A stretch of 64,000 nt of DNA from Planctomycetota bacterium (GCA_027296055.1 JAPUJT010000088.1:1-64000), one strand, 5' to 3'. Shown: positions 32,416 through 42,335, counted from the stretch's first letter. Translations and numbers: made by a program. The notes: a model not told the origin generated them from the sequence alone.

Positions 32416-33675
32416 CTAGGTACCGACCTCCCAGCTGCTGAGGTACTCCTTCTGCTCGGCAGTGAGCTCGTCTATCGAGACTCCCATCGATTTCAGCTTC
32501 AGAGCCGCCACAGTCTGATCGATCTCTCGCGGGACGTCATGGACACGGACTTCCATGCGCCCCTTCTGCTTGGCGACGAACTCGGTCGTGAGGGCCTGCG
32601 CCGCGAACGACATGTCCATCACGCTCGACGGGTGGCCTCGCGCTGCGGCCAGATTCACCAGCCTCCCCTCCGCTAGCAGGTAGATCGATCGCCCGTTCTT
32701 CGTGCGGTACTCCGTCACGTGCTCTCGAACTTCACGCTTCACCTCGGTGGAAGCCGCTTGGAGGGCTTCGATGTCGATCTCGATATTGAAGTGACCGGAG
32801 TTACACACGATCGCCCCATCTTTCATCACCTCGAAATGCTCGCCTCGCAGGACGGACCGGTTTCCCGTCAGGGTGCAGAAGATGTCACCGATCTTGGCCG
32901 CCTCGCTCATCGGGAGAACCTGGAACCCATCCATCACCGCCTCGAGAGCCCGGATGGGCTCCACCTCCGTCACGACCACCCGCGCTCCCATCCCGCGTGC
33001 CCGGTCGGCGAACCCGCGGCCGCACCATCCATAGCCGCAGGCGACGACGACCCTCCCGGCCAGCAGGATGTCGGTCGCGCGGATGATCCCGTCCACGGTC
33101 GACTGGCCCGTTCCGTACCGATTGTCGAAGAGGTGCTTGGTGTCCGCATCGTTGACGGCGACGACCGGGATCTTGAGGGCCCCATCCTTCGCCATTGCAC
33201 GAAGCCGGATCACCCCCGTCGTCGTCTCTTCGAGACTCGCCCGCACCTTCGGTTGCAGCGCGATCTTCTCCTTATGGATGAGCGAGACAAGATCTGCTCC
33301 GTCATCCAGCGTGATGTCCGGCTCGAAATCGAGCGTCGCGTGAATGTGCTTGTAATAAGTCTTGTTGTCTTCCCCGCGGATGGCGAACACGGCGATCTGA
33401 TCGTTCTCGACCAGGGCGGCCGCGACGTCGTCTTGCGTGGAGAGGGGATTCGAGGCGCACAGACAGACATCCGCTCCGCCATCGCGCAACACCTTCATCA
33501 AGTTCGCCGTCTCGGAGGTGACGTGGAGACAGGCCGCTACCTTCAGACCCTTGAGCGGCTTCTCCTTCTTGAAACGCTCACCGATCAGGGCCAGCACCGG
33601 CATGTTCTGGCCCGACCAGGTCACTCGCTTGGACCCCTTCTCGGCCAGACCGCCATCCAGAATGTCGCTTTCCAT
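32416..33675 (-). CDS. ahcY: S-adenosylhomocysteine hydrolase
   Basis: The 419-residue enzyme splits S-adenosylhomocysteine into adenosine and homocysteine using bound NAD, in the cytosol. Diagnostic segments are LHVTSETANLMKVLRDGGA, NPLSTQDDVAAALV, DNRYGTGQSTVDGI and the Rossmann motif VVACGYGWCGRGFADRARGM. The length lacks the extra insertion seen in some eukaryotic-like or proteobacterial forms. It is 13 bases downstream of metK on the same strand, so the operon encodes both the synthesis of SAM and the removal of its product SAH. The terminator at 32352 ends the operon. Confidence 0.96.
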   Translation of the reverse strand: MESDILDGGLAEKGSKRVTWSGQNMPVLALIGERFKKEKPLKGLKVAACLHVTSETANLMKVLRDGGADVCLCASNPLSTQDDVAAALVENDQIAVFAIRGEDNKTYYKHIHATLDFEPDITLDDGADLVSLIHKEKIALQPKVRASLEETTTGVIRLRAMAKDGALKIPVVAVNDADTKHLFDNRYGTGQSTVDGIIRATDILLAGRVVVACGYGWCGRGFADRARGMGARVVVTEVEPIRALEAVMDGFQVLPMSEAAKIGDIFCTLTGNRSVLRGEHFEVMKDGAIVCNSGHFNIEIDIEALQAASTEVKREVREHVTEYRTKNGRSIYLLAEGRLVNLAAARGHPSSVMDMSFAAQALTTEFVAKQKGRMEVRVHDVPREIDQTVAALKLKSMGVSIDELTAEQKEYLSSWEVGT

Positions 33676-33688
33676 CCCTATCCCTTCT

Positions 33689-34858
33689 TTAAATTTGCGC
33701 CTGCTTCTTGAGCGCGGCGACTCGGTCCGTCAATTCCCAGGAGAAGGCATCGCCGGTCCGGCCGAAGTGACCGAACCGGGCCGTCTCCGTGTAGATCGGC
33801 CGGCGGAGCTTCAGGTCCTCGATGATGGCTCCCGGCCGCAGGTCGAACGTCTTCTGTATCGATTCAGAGATCTTGTCCTCGGAGACCTTGCCCGTTCCGA
33901 AGGCATCCACATGGACGCTGACGGGGGCCGCCACGCCGATGGCGTAGGCAAGCTGCACCTCGCACCGCGCCGCCAGTCCGGCCGCGACGACGTTCTTGGC
34001 GATGTAGCGCGCCGCGTACGCGGCGGATCGATCCACCTTGGTCGGATCCTTCCCACTGAACGATCCCCCACCGTGCCGCGCCATCCCGCCGTATGTGTCC
34101 ACGATGATCTTCCGTCCGGAAAGCCCACAGTCCGCCGCCGGACCTCCCACGGAGAAACGCCCCGTCGGATTCACATGGATCACGGTGTCGTTCGAGAAGA
34201 AGTCCGACGGGATCACCTCCCGGATCAGCTTCTCGGTCAGGTCCTTCACGATGGTCTCATGCTCCACTTCCGGCGCATGATGAGCCGAAACAACGATGGT
34301 GCGCACCTTGCCCGGCTCGAACCCCTTGTACTCGACGGTCACCTGCGACTTCCCATCGGGGCGAAGATACGGAACCACGCCCTCCTGCCGGAGGCGGCTG
34401 AGTCCCTCCGTCAGGCGACGGGAGAGCATCAACGGCAGCGGCATCAGCTCGGGCGTCTCGGAACAGGCGAATCCGAACATCTGGCCCTGATCGCCCGCCC
34501 CCTGATCGAGGTGGAGGCCCTCTCCCTCGGTCACGCCCCGGGAGATGTCCGGGGACTGCTCGTCCACCGCCGAGATCAGATTGCACGCCTCGAAATCGAA
34601 CCCCGTCTCTGCCCCTTTGTACCCTATGTCCTCCACCGTCTTCTTGACGATTGCCGGAATGTCGACGGAAGCCTTGGAAGTTATCTCGCCTGAGACAACG
34701 AGGATCCGGTTCTTGATCATCACTTCGCAGGCGCAGCGCGCGTAGGGGTCCTGCTCCAGATGGGCGTCGAGGATCGCATCGGCGATCTGGTCCGCCACCT
34801 TGTCCGGATGGCCCATCGTGACGGACTCCGAGGTGAAGAGATACGGGCGTTCCGTCAT
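33689..34858 (-). CDS. metK: S-adenosylmethionine synthetase
   Basis: The enzyme makes S-adenosylmethionine from ATP and methionine. The 389-residue product has the full family pattern: [20 protein letters not shown] at the N-terminus (ATP and metal binding), [24 protein letters not shown] and [19 protein letters not shown]. Cotranscription with ahcY downstream and waaA upstream is indicated by short gaps (13 and 50 bases). No SAM or SAH riboswitch could be recognised in the 50-base leader, and the operon promoter is instead before waaA. Confidence 0.97.
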   Translation of the reverse strand: MTERPYLFTSESVTMGHPDKVADQIADAILDAHLEQDPYARCACEVMIKNRILVVSGEITSKASVDIPAIVKKTVEDIGYKGAETGFDFEACNLISAVDEQSPDISRGVTEGEGLHLDQGAGDQGQMFGFACSETPELMPLPLMLSRRLTEGLSRLRQEGVVPYLRPDGKSQVTVEYKGFEPGKVRTIVVSAHHAPEVEHETIVKDLTEKLIREVIPSDFFSNDTVIHVNPTGRFSVGGPAADCGLSGRKIIVDTYGGMARHGGGSFSGKDPTKVDRSAAYAARYIAKNVVAAGLAARCEVQLAYAIGVAAPVSVHVDAFGTGKVSEDKISESIQKTFDLRPGAIIEDLKLRRPIYTETARFGHFGRTGDAFSWELTDRVAALKKQAQI

Positions 34859-34908
34859 GGTTGTTTCCTTTCTTCTCTGTGGAACGGCGCTGCCGGGGCC
34901 CGCGGCGG

Positions 34909-36237
34909 CTAACCCGCCGCGACCGATACCGTCCTTGACGGGGAACCGGGCCCCCCGCTCGTGATGCCCAGGGCCTCATCCAGATGGGCCAGGTTTCGAT
35001 CCGTGGCTCCCTGATGGGCCATGAGCGTGCGGGCAGCCTTCTCCCCCATCGCGCGGGCCTTGTCCGGGTGATCCAGCATGTCGAGAAGGATCGCTGTCAG
35101 GTCTTCTGCATCCCTGGCCATCAACCCGGCCCCCTCCTTGACCAGAAGGTCAACTTCCTCTTTGCACTTGAAGACGTGTGGTCCTATGACCACGGCCAGC
35201 CCCAACCCCGCCGGCTCCAGCATGTTATGACCACCAACGGGCACAAGGCTTCCCCCGATGAAGACGACGTCCGCCGCCGGATAGATATGGAGCAGCTCGC
35301 CCATCGTGTCCACGAGAATGACCTTTCCCTTCCCATCGGCTCCGCGATCCAGATCCGTCTTGAGCACGTACGGGGTCTGGCGCTCCCGGAGAAGGGCCTC
35401 GACCTGATGGATCCGTTCCGTGTGTCGCGGGACCAGGACGAGCCGCGATCGGACCCTCCGCGCGCGGATCTTCTCGAAGGTGTCGAGCAGGGCATGCTCC
35501 TCGCCGGCGTGCGTGCTTCCTCCGATCAACACCCACTCGGCGCTGGAGATCGAGAGCTGGCGGCGCGCTGCCAGCCCGGCCTTCGCACCCCCTTCCCCCG
35601 TCGCGATATTGTCGTATTTCATGTTCCCGGTCACATCGATCTGAGCGCGAGGGATCCCCAGCGCGGCAAACCTGTCCGCCACCTCCTGTGTCTGCACGCA
35701 ATAGGAACGTACCTTCCTGAAGGGACGGAAGAGAGGCCAGCGCACGATCGAGTACAGTCGATACGAGCGTCGGCTGATGCGACCGTTCACCAGGATCGCC
35801 GGGATACCTGCACGGTCGCAGTGATGGAGAAAATTCGGCCAGAGCTCCTGTTCGATCAACACGACCGCCGTCGGACGGATTCGTCGTAACGTGCGCCGGA
35901 TCACGAACGAAAGCTCCATCGGGAAGAAGAACAACATCTTGCCCGGATAGGCCCTCTCCACGACTCGATGCGCTTCCAGCGTCGTGGTCGACAGGACCAC
36001 ATCCCATCCGGGATGCCGCTCCTCGAGTCTCCGGACGAATGCCCGGGCCGTGAGGATCTCCCCGACCGAAACTCCATGGATCCAGATGCATGGTTGCTTC
36101 CCTTCGCGCTTGGGGACCCATCCCAGGCGCTGCGGCCAGCCGGCCCGGTACTTCTTCGATCGGAGCAGTTGTAAGATCCAGAACGGGGCGGTGAAGGCAA
36201 AGAACAGGACGAAAAGTATATTCAGAAACAACGCCAT
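34909..36237 (-). CDS. waaA: 3-deoxy-D-manno-octulosonic acid transferase
   Basis: WaaA/KdtA adds KDO from CMP-KDO to lipid A precursor at the inner leaflet of the inner membrane. The 442-residue product has an N-terminal membrane segment ([18 protein letters not shown]), the GT30 domain motif [41 protein letters not shown], and the C-terminal nucleotide-sugar motif [19 protein letters not shown]. Its presence implies an LPS-type outer membrane. A promoter lies directly upstream, and metK and ahcY follow on the same strand; the pairing with SAM metabolism has no obvious functional logic. Confidence 0.94.
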   Translation of the reverse strand: MALFLNILFVLFFAFTAPFWILQLLRSKKYRAGWPQRLGWVPKREGKQPCIWIHGVSVGEILTARAFVRRLEERHPGWDVVLSTTTLEAHRVVERAYPGKMLFFFPMELSFVIRRTLRRIRPTAVVLIEQELWPNFLHHCDRAGIPAILVNGRISRRSYRLYSIVRWPLFRPFRKVRSYCVQTQEVADRFAALGIPRAQIDVTGNMKYDNIATGEGGAKAGLAARRQLSISSAEWVLIGGSTHAGEEHALLDTFEKIRARRVRSRLVLVPRHTERIHQVEALLRERQTPYVLKTDLDRGADGKGKVILVDTMGELLHIYPAADVVFIGGSLVPVGGHNMLEPAGLGLAVVIGPHVFKCKEEVDLLVKEGAGLMARDAEDLTAILLDMLDHPDKARAMGEKAARTLMAHQGATDRNLAHLDEALGITSGGPGSPSRTVSVAAG

Positions 36238-36288
36238 TCACGACTCCAGTGAGGAACTCGGTCGGCCCCGCGACCAGGAAGTCGTTAC

Positions 36289-36316
36289 ACTATAGCAGGA
36301 GAGGAGTTCCGGTCAA
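36289..36316 (-). promoter_or_regulatory. Promoter of the waaA-metK-ahcY operon
   Basis: On the minus strand TTGACC (36316-36311) and TATAGT (36294-36289) are 16 bases apart, about 50 bases upstream of the waaA start and downstream of the secA stop. Confidence 0.6.
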
Positions 36317-36389
36317 CCCCGACCCCGGAAGACGACTCGGAAGAGGCGTCTTGGAGACGCAATCGGGCGGGAACAACAGAGGTGATGAG

Positions 36390-38990
36390 TCAGGCGGTTA
36401 TCCCGTGGCACCGCTTGTACTTCTTCCCGCTGCCGCAATGACAGGGGGAGTTGCGGCCGGGGGCCTGGCCCCCACGGATCGGCTTCGTAGGCCCTTTTGT
36501 ACCCTCGGACGCGGCGTTCTGCTGGTCGCGATGACGCTCGAACTGCGCCTCGTAGTCCGTGTGGCGAGCCTCGCCGATGTTCCAGAGGTTTCTCAGCCTC
36601 TCGTCCTTCTTGATCTTGACCTTCAGGACCCGATCGGTCACATCCTCCTGGAGCGCCTCGATCATGTCCTGGAACATGATGAGACCTTCCTTCTTGTACT
36701 CGTTCTTCGGATCGACCTGAGCATACCCCCTCAGGCCGATGCTCGACTTCATCTGATCCATCTCGTGTAAGTGATCTTTCCACTTCTTGTCGAGCACCGT
36801 CAGGAGGATGAAGCGCTCGAGCTGGCGCATCGAATCCTCTCCCATCTCCTGCTCCCGAGACTCGTACGCCTTCTTCGTCTTCTCGAGGAGGAAGGATTCA
36901 ATCTCCTCGGGGTGCTTGTCGGCGATCTCGGTCGGGTGAAGCCCGATCCAGAACTTCTTTTCGTACCAGCCGCGGAGTCCGTCATGGTCCCATTCGATCT
37001 TGGGGAGGTCGGGATTGAGGAACGTGTCCCGAGCTGCCAGGATGCGATCCTCGATCCAGTCATGGATCGTCTCCTTCAGTTCCTTCCCCTCGAGAAATCC
37101 TTGGCGCAGTCCGTAGATCGTCCTTCTCTGCTTGTCCATCACCTCATCGTAATCGAGGAGGTGCTTCCTGATCTCGAAGTGGTGCGTCTCCACCTTCTTC
37201 TGGGCCCGCTCGATGGCCCTCGAGACCCAGGGGTGAGAGATCTCCTGCCCCTCGGTCATCCCCAGCTTCCCCAGCGCCTTCCCCACCCACTCTCGAGCGA
37301 AGATTCGCATCAGGTCATCCTCGAGACTGAGGAAGAACTGCGACGAGCCCGGGTCTCCCTGCCGGCCGCAGCGACCTCGCAGCTGATTGTCGATCCTTCG
37401 GGCCTCGTGCCTCTCGGAACCGATGATGTATAGACCACCCATATCCGGGACACCGGGACCGAGGACGATGTCCGTTCCGCGGCCCGCCATGTTCGTGGCG
37501 ATGGTGACGTTGCCCGAGTGTCCGGCCTTGGCGATGATCTGGGCCTCCCGCTGGTGGTTCTTGGCGTTCAGGACCTCGTGCTGGATCCCGCGCCGGTCCA
37601 GCATCTTGGAGAGATGCTCCGACCTCTCGATCGAGGCGGTGCCGACCAGGAGGGGTTTGCCCTCCGTGTTCAGCCGGGCTATCTCTTCCACGAGGGCGTT
37701 ATATTTCTCGCTGGCAGTTCGATAGATGACATCGGGTAGATTGTTCCGAAACAGGGGCTGGTTCGTCGGGATCGAGACGGATTCGAGGCCATAGATCTTG
37801 TCGAACTCCTCCGCCTCGGTCATCGCCGTTCCCGTCATCCCCGCCAGTTTGTCGTACAGCTTGAAGAAGTTCTGGAAGGTGATGGTGGCAAGCGTCTGGT
37901 TCTCCTCCTTGATCCGGAGTCGTTCCTTGGCCTCCACCGCCTGATGGAGACCGTCGCTCCAGTTCCTGCCGGGCATCAGGCGCCCGGTGAACTCGTCCAC
38001 GATGATGACCTCGCCGTCCTTGACGACGTACTCCTTGTCCTTCTTGTAAAGATTGTGGGCCTTGAGCGCCTGCTCGATGTGGTGGGGCCAGTCCATGTTG
38101 TCGCCCGTGTAAAAGGAGCCCACCGCGACAAGGTTTTCGGCCCGCTCCATTCCGTCCTCCGTGAGGAGGACCTGGTGCTCCTTCTCCTTGACCTCGTAGT
38201 CCTTTACAGGCTGTAGCTGTCGGACCACGTTGTCGGCCTTGTAATACTTCTCGGACGTCTTTTCCGCCTGGCCGGAGATGATGAGGGGTGTCCGTGCCTC
38301 GTCGATCAAGATGCTGTCTACCTCATCCACGATGGCGTAGTGTCGCCTGCGCTGGACCTGGTCCCGCACGTCGAGCTTCATGTTGTCTCGGAGGTAGTCG
38401 AATCCGAACTCGTTGTTCGTCCCGTAGGTGATATCGGATCCGTACTGGATCTGCCGACTGGCGGAGTCCATGTCGTTCTGGATCGCCCCGGTTGACATAC
38501 CAAGGGCCCGGAAGACTGGCGCCATCCATTCTCGATCTCGGAGCGCCAGGTAGTCATTGACCGTGACGATGTGGACGCCCTTACCCTCGAGGGCATTGAG
38601 GTACGCGGGCATCGTGGCGACCAACGTCTTGCCCTCCCCCGTCACCATCTCGGCGATCTTTCCACTATGCAGGATGATCCCGCCGATGATCTGCATGTCG
38701 AAGGGGCGCATCGGGCGGCCGTCGCCGGTCCGGAGGTGACGCCGGCTCGCCTCCCGGACCGCAGCGAAGGCCTCGGGGAGGAGATCGTTCAGCGTCTCCC
38801 CGTTTGACACGCGATCGCGGAACTCATCGGTCTTCTTCAGGAGACCAGCGTCGGAGAGCGTTTCGAAGTCGGGCTCGAGTCGGTTCACCGCCTCCACGAG
38901 GAGGAACTGTTCCTCGACGATTCGCTCGTTGCTCGAGCCAAAGATCCTGGAGAGGGCCCTCTGGAAATACTCTCCGATCGTGTGCTTCAT
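36390..38990 (-). CDS. secA: Preprotein translocase ATPase SecA
   Basis: SecA drives protein export through SecYEG using ATP. The 866-residue product has the N-terminal DEAD motor with MRPFDMQIIGGIILHSGKIA, Walker A MVTGEGKT, the preprotein cross-linking domain and IVDEVDSILIDEARTPLIIS. The second motor half shows NMAGRGTDIVLG and GRCGRQGDPGSSQF. The C-terminus ends with a zinc-binding SEC-C motif, GRNSPCHCGSGKKYKRCHG, used for SecB or lipid contact. Its promoter overlaps the end of pyrD, so it is probably a single-gene unit, with waaA having its own promoter downstream. Confidence 0.98.
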   Translation of the reverse strand: MKHTIGEYFQRALSRIFGSSNERIVEEQFLLVEAVNRLEPDFETLSDAGLLKKTDEFRDRVSNGETLNDLLPEAFAAVREASRRHLRTGDGRPMRPFDMQIIGGIILHSGKIAEMVTGEGKTLVATMPAYLNALEGKGVHIVTVNDYLALRDREWMAPVFRALGMSTGAIQNDMDSASRQIQYGSDITYGTNNEFGFDYLRDNMKLDVRDQVQRRRHYAIVDEVDSILIDEARTPLIISGQAEKTSEKYYKADNVVRQLQPVKDYEVKEKEHQVLLTEDGMERAENLVAVGSFYTGDNMDWPHHIEQALKAHNLYKKDKEYVVKDGEVIIVDEFTGRLMPGRNWSDGLHQAVEAKERLRIKEENQTLATITFQNFFKLYDKLAGMTGTAMTEAEEFDKIYGLESVSIPTNQPLFRNNLPDVIYRTASEKYNALVEEIARLNTEGKPLLVGTASIERSEHLSKMLDRRGIQHEVLNAKNHQREAQIIAKAGHSGNVTIATNMAGRGTDIVLGPGVPDMGGLYIIGSERHEARRIDNQLRGRCGRQGDPGSSQFFLSLEDDLMRIFAREWVGKALGKLGMTEGQEISHPWVSRAIERAQKKVETHHFEIRKHLLDYDEVMDKQRRTIYGLRQGFLEGKELKETIHDWIEDRILAARDTFLNPDLPKIEWDHDGLRGWYEKKFWIGLHPTEIADKHPEEIESFLLEKTKKAYESREQEMGEDSMRQLERFILLTVLDKKWKDHLHEMDQMKSSIGLRGYAQVDPKNEYKKEGLIMFQDMIEALQEDVTDRVLKVKIKKDERLRNLWNIGEARHTDYEAQFERHRDQQNAASEGTKGPTKPIRGGQAPGRNSPCHCGSGKKYKRCHGITA

Positions 38991-39082
38991 CGTCCGGGCT
39001 CCGCCTCAGCCGGGGAGAGGCGCCTCCATAAATCTACGTGGTGCCTTGTCTTACACTGGAGACGAGGCAATCTCTATCTATG

Positions 39083-39111
39083 ATTAAATCAGCGGGATGC
39101 AAAGAGGTCAA
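39083..39111 (-). promoter_or_regulatory. Promoter of secA
   Basis: On the minus strand TTGACC (39111-39106) and TTTAAT (39088-39083) are separated by 17 bases, about 90 bases upstream of secA. The -35 box overlaps the stop codon of pyrD. Confidence 0.55.
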
Positions 39112-40076
39112 GATGGAGACGCATCGCCCCCCGGCATCTGGAGGGTCCCGATGATGTCTCGCACATGGCGAACGCCTGCCTCGGCGAGCAGGCTTCGCAT
39201 CTCCTCCACGATCTTGGCGCACACCCCTGGGTCCACGAAGTTGGCTGTTCCCACCTGGACACACGCAGCACCCGCCACCATGTACTCCAGGGCGTCCTGG
39301 GCATTCATGATACCGCCGATCCCCATCACCGGCGCCTTCAGGTTCGACGCCACGACCCAGGCGTGCCGCAGGGAGAGGGGCTTGATGGCGGGGCCCGAGA
39401 CGCCGGCGGTCCCTGCCGCCACGATGGGCTTTCGGGTCCTCCAGTCGACCCCCAGGCCGAAGTAGGTATTGGCGACGGAGAGAATGTCGGCCCCTCCGTC
39501 CATCGCCGCCCTGGCGACGATGAGGATGTCGGAGACATTGGGGGTGAGCTTCACGATGAGGGGAAGACGAGTCATGGGCCGGAGCGACTCGAGCAGGGAT
39601 CGGATTTCATCGGGATCTCTATCGAGAAACATGCCGCCGTCGTCCACATTCGGGCAGGAGATATTCAGCTCGATCGCCGCGATCCCATCTTCCTTCTCGA
39701 GGGCGTCCAGGAGCCGAGAGAATTCGCCGGTGTCGAACCCGCCGATGTTCACGATCACGGCGGTCTTCAGCTCACGCATCGCGGGGAGAGTTCGGGCCAG
39801 GAACGACTCGATCCCCTCGTTCTGAAGCCCGATTGAATTGAGGAGTCCCGATGGCGTCTCGGCGGTCCGCGGCGGGACGTTTCCCTTCCGCGGCTTCAGT
39901 GTGATCGTCTTCCCCACGATGCCCCCGACCTGACTCCAGTCGAGGAAGGAACGCATCTCATCGCCGTAGGCGACGGTTCCCGAGGCGGCGACAATCGGGT
40001 TTTTCAGGGAGAGAGGCCCGATCTGGACGGAGAGGTCGACTTCGGAAGCGTTCATCGATTCCCCCGGGGGCGGCAT
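39108..40076 (-). CDS. pyrD: Dihydroorotate dehydrogenase, class 1B type
   Basis: This flavoprotein oxidises dihydroorotate to orotate in pyrimidine synthesis. The 322-residue product shows the soluble class 1 signature with catalytic Cys141 in ELNISCPNVDDGG (class 2 membrane enzymes use Ser). It also has NSIGLQNEG, VKLTPNV and GIGGIMNAQDALEYMVAGA. The start at 40076 follows AGGA with good spacing just after lspA; a later ATG (40055) is the alternative. Class 1B enzymes normally pair with the iron-sulfur subunit PyrK, which is not in the window. It is cotranscribed with lspA. Confidence 0.94.
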   Translation of the reverse strand: MPPPGESMNASEVDLSVQIGPLSLKNPIVAASGTVAYGDEMRSFLDWSQVGGIVGKTITLKPRKGNVPPRTAETPSGLLNSIGLQNEGIESFLARTLPAMRELKTAVIVNIGGFDTGEFSRLLDALEKEDGIAAIELNISCPNVDDGGMFLDRDPDEIRSLLESLRPMTRLPLIVKLTPNVSDILIVARAAMDGGADILSVANTYFGLGVDWRTRKPIVAAGTAGVSGPAIKPLSLRHAWVVASNLKAPVMGIGGIMNAQDALEYMVAGAACVQVGTANFVDPGVCAKIVEEMRSLLAEAGVRHVRDIIGTLQMPGGDASPS

Positions 40077-40088
40077 CCGGTTCCTGCG

Positions 40089-40610
40089 CTAGGCGGAAGC
40101 CGGGCGGGCTTGCTTCTTCTTCGAGGCGTACTTCTTGCCCGGGAAGAAGGAGAGGATCACCAGCAGAATGACGCCGACGGTGATACCGGAGTCCGCGATA
40201 TTGAAGAGGGGCCAGTGTGAGTTGCCCACATGCGCATCGATGAAATCCCTCACCTTGCCATCATTGAAGATCCGGTCGTGCAGGTTCCCCAGGACACCCC
40301 CGAGGACCAGCCCGAGGGAGATCGGCATCAGGACGGGCCTCTCGTCGATGTGGAAGGCCAGATACACGAGAAAGCCACCCGCGGCGACGCTCACCAGGGT
40401 AAGGACGGTCGGCCCCCACTTGGAATCGCTCAGCAGGCCAAAGGCGGCGCCGGTGTTCGTGTTGTACTTGAAATCAAGGTACCCCCCGACGCACGTTATC
40501 GTGCTATCGTCAGGTTTCAGCCTGGCGTCAGCCCAGGCCTTCGTGACGAGATCGAGAACCGTTATCAGGGTGGCGACGGCCAGGAATATCCCGACCCTTC
40601 GTATGAGCAT
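40089..40610 (-). CDS. lspA: Lipoprotein signal peptidase
   Basis: LspA is the inner-membrane aspartyl protease that removes signal peptides from diacylglyceryl-modified prolipoproteins, consistent with the many lipobox proteins in the window. The 173-residue product has four membrane helices. The catalytic pair is Asp122 (VRDFID) and Asp140 (FNIADSGI). NTNTGAAFGLLS and GGVLGNLHDRI are conserved family blocks. A lysine-rich tail follows. It is the first gene of an lspA-pyrD unit with its own promoter. Confidence 0.96.
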   Translation of the reverse strand: MLIRRVGIFLAVATLITVLDLVTKAWADARLKPDDSTITCVGGYLDFKYNTNTGAAFGLLSDSKWGPTVLTLVSVAAGGFLVYLAFHIDERPVLMPISLGLVLGGVLGNLHDRIFNDGKVRDFIDAHVGNSHWPLFNIADSGITVGVILLVILSFFPGKKYASKKKQARPASA

Positions 40611-40655
40611 CTCGTTCCCTCATCAGATATTGGCGTCGCTACAGTGTCTTTCGGG

Positions 40656-40684
40656 AGGATACCCCTCCCCTGGAGGGGTGTCAA
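40656..40684 (-). promoter_or_regulatory. lspA promoter with palindromic spacer
   Basis: On the minus strand TTGACA (40684-40679) and TATCCT (40661-40656) are 17 bases apart. Nearly the whole spacer is a perfect dyad (ACCCCTCC at 40661-40668 pairing with GGAGGGGT at 40672-40679, extendable to 11 bp), so a protein dimer bound there would control the promoter. Confidence 0.55.
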
Positions 40685-40743
40685 CTCAAGGGAGGAGCGG
40701 AGTGTGACGATACGATGAAGGAGAGGTGGCCAGAGGAGATTCC

Positions 40744-41640
40744 ATGCCCTCGCCACTGCGCAAGGACTGGCAAGAGTACCGTGACATCCTGAGACTCGAG
40801 CGGGGTCACTCCCCGCACACGCTCGATGGTTATTGCAGGGACCTCGGCCGCTTCGTCGACTACCTGGAGAGCGTGGGCATCCTATCCCCCGCGCGCATCG
40901 CGCTCGACACCCTCGTCGACTTCCTCATCGAGCAGAGAGAGAGGGGCCTCGGCCCCGCCTCGATCGCCCGGATGGCCGCCTCCCTGCGCGGGTTCCTTCG
41001 CTTTCTGCATGCCGAGGGCCGGATCCCGAAGGAGCTGGCCAACGATCTCGAGTCCCCCGCCGCCTGGCATCGGATCCCCTTCTTCCTGGGTCGCTCGGCG
41101 ATGGAGGAGCTCCTTCGGTCTCCCGATCACAGCGCGATCGGACTGCGGGACCGCGCGATTCTGGAGGCGATGTACGCCACCGGAGCTCGGGCCTCGGAGG
41201 TGATCGGCCTCAAGATGCAGGACGTGCATCTCGAATATCGCTACGTCCGGTGTTTCGGGAAGGGAAACAAGGAAAGAATCGTCCCCATGGCGAAGGAGGC
41301 GGCTATCGCCATAAGGACCTATCTACGGGAAGGCCGCCCGGTCCTGCAGAAGCCAGAGAGCCCGTCGATCCTCTTCCTCAGCCGGACGGGAGGGCCCCTC
41401 CGCCGGGAAAGCCTCTGGCGAATCGTGAAGAGGTGTGTCCGGAAGGCCGGTGTCTCCCCGCGCGTATCGCCCCACACGCTCCGGCACACGTTCGCCACTC
41501 ACCTGCTCGAGGGAGGGGCGGACCTTCGATCCCTCCAGGAGATGCTCGGTCACGTCAACGTGCAGACCACACAGATCTACACTCACGTGGACCGCGCCAG
41601 GCTGAAGTCCATCCACCAGAAATTTCATCCGAGGGGTTAG
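40744..41640 (+). CDS. xerD: Tyrosine recombinase XerC/XerD
   Basis: Xer recombinases resolve chromosome dimers at dif. The 298-residue product starts at 40744, where AGGAG is six to eight bases upstream; a GTG at 40726 is the alternative. The N-terminal SAM-like core-binding domain (GHSPHTLDGYCRDLGRFVDY) is followed by the catalytic domain. The catalytic residues are Arg149 (ATGARASEV), Lys173 (GKGNKER), His244 and Arg247 (SPHTLRHTF), His270 (LGHVNV) and nucleophile Tyr279 (TTQIYTHV). The length and lack of neighbouring phage genes indicate a housekeeping Xer protein rather than an integrase. XerC versus XerD cannot be separated with certainty. Confidence 0.92.
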   Translation: MPSPLRKDWQEYRDILRLERGHSPHTLDGYCRDLGRFVDYLESVGILSPARIALDTLVDFLIEQRERGLGPASIARMAASLRGFLRFLHAEGRIPKELANDLESPAAWHRIPFFLGRSAMEELLRSPDHSAIGLRDRAILEAMYATGARASEVIGLKMQDVHLEYRYVRCFGKGNKERIVPMAKEAAIAIRTYLREGRPVLQKPESPSILFLSRTGGPLRRESLWRIVKRCVRKAGVSPRVSPHTLRHTFATHLLEGGADLRSLQEMLGHVNVQTTQIYTHVDRARLKSIHQKFHPRG

Positions 41641-41659
41641 GCCACTCCATAGTGCTCCC

Positions 41660-42259
41660 CTAGCGATCCTTCGCGGGGCGCTTCAGGACGATGGTGAACT
41701 CCTTGTGGAAGGCCTCATCGCCCGTCTCCTCGAGGAATTTCATCCATTCCTCGGAGGAAGCGGTGAGGACGAAGTGATCGTCTCCCTCGACCTTCACGTC
41801 CTCCTTCGAGAGTTTCGCCTTCTCCTTCTTCAAGGCCTTCTTCATCCACTTGAAGTCCAGGGGTCGAAGCAGGACCTTTTCCTTCGAGATCTCGACCTTG
41901 CAGACGACATGGATCGGGAGAATGGTTATCGCCCGCCACATGCTCTGGTTCTTCTCCACGGCCCCGCCGACCGTGGCGTCCACGTAGAGCTGATCCCCTA
42001 CCTTGAAGAAGGTCGCCTCGAGCTTTCCGCGGCGCCCCTTGTCATCGTAAGTGATCACGTCCCCGTCCTCCTGAAACTCCCAGGGCTTCTTGGCGATGGA
42101 CTTATCGTCGGGGTCGAAGACATCCCACTTTCCCTTCAGCTTCTCCGGCAGGGGGATGACGGCCTCCTTCGTGAAGAACGGATGGAGCGATTGGATGACG
42201 CAGCCCGAGAGGAGCATGACCGCGACCACGACGGCCAACTTGAGCGGTGCCCTGGACAT
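41660..42259 (-). CDS. Hypothetical lipoprotein
   Basis: The ATG at 42259 has GGAGG six bases upstream. The 199-residue product begins MSRAPLKLAVVVAVMLLSGC, a clear lipoprotein leader with Cys20. The mature protein is beta-rich at first (GKWDVFDPDDKSIAKKPWEF) and lysine-rich later (WMKKALKKEKAKLSKEDVKV). A 'lipoprotein then IQSLHPFFTKEAVI' pattern like this is common among uncharacterised planctomycete and proteobacterial lipoproteins. No function can be assigned. Confidence 0.7.
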   Translation of the reverse strand: MSRAPLKLAVVVAVMLLSGCVIQSLHPFFTKEAVIPLPEKLKGKWDVFDPDDKSIAKKPWEFQEDGDVITYDDKGRRGKLEATFFKVGDQLYVDATVGGAVEKNQSMWRAITILPIHVVCKVEISKEKVLLRPLDFKWMKKALKKEKAKLSKEDVKVEGDDHFVLTASSEEWMKFLEETGDEAFHKEFTIVLKRPAKDR

Positions 42260-42287
42260 GAGAAGACCTCCTACGTTCCGAGTTGAG

Positions 42288-42335
42288 TGACGCGCACCAA
42301 CCCCACCCACCGAACCCGGAGTTTGGTGCGCGTCA
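42288..42335. repeat. REP-like palindrome, copy A
   Basis: Perfect 13-bp arms TGACGCGCACCAA (42288-42300) and TTGGTGCGCGTCA (42323-42335) enclose 22 bases. The right arm contains the stop codon of the membrane-protein gene. The core TGACGCGCACC is shared with two further copies at about 43000 and 43150. Confidence 0.7.

Noticed and set aside
34859-34908. Possible SAM or SAH riboswitch before metK or ahcY
   Set aside because: The metK leader is only 50 bases and the metK-ahcY gap is 13 bases, with no recognisable riboswitch core. The operon promoter is before waaA.
40744-41640. Phage integrase marking an integrated element
   Set aside because: The length, complete XerD motif set, and housekeeping neighbours indicate a chromosomal Xer recombinase; no phage genes, att repeats or tRNA are nearby.
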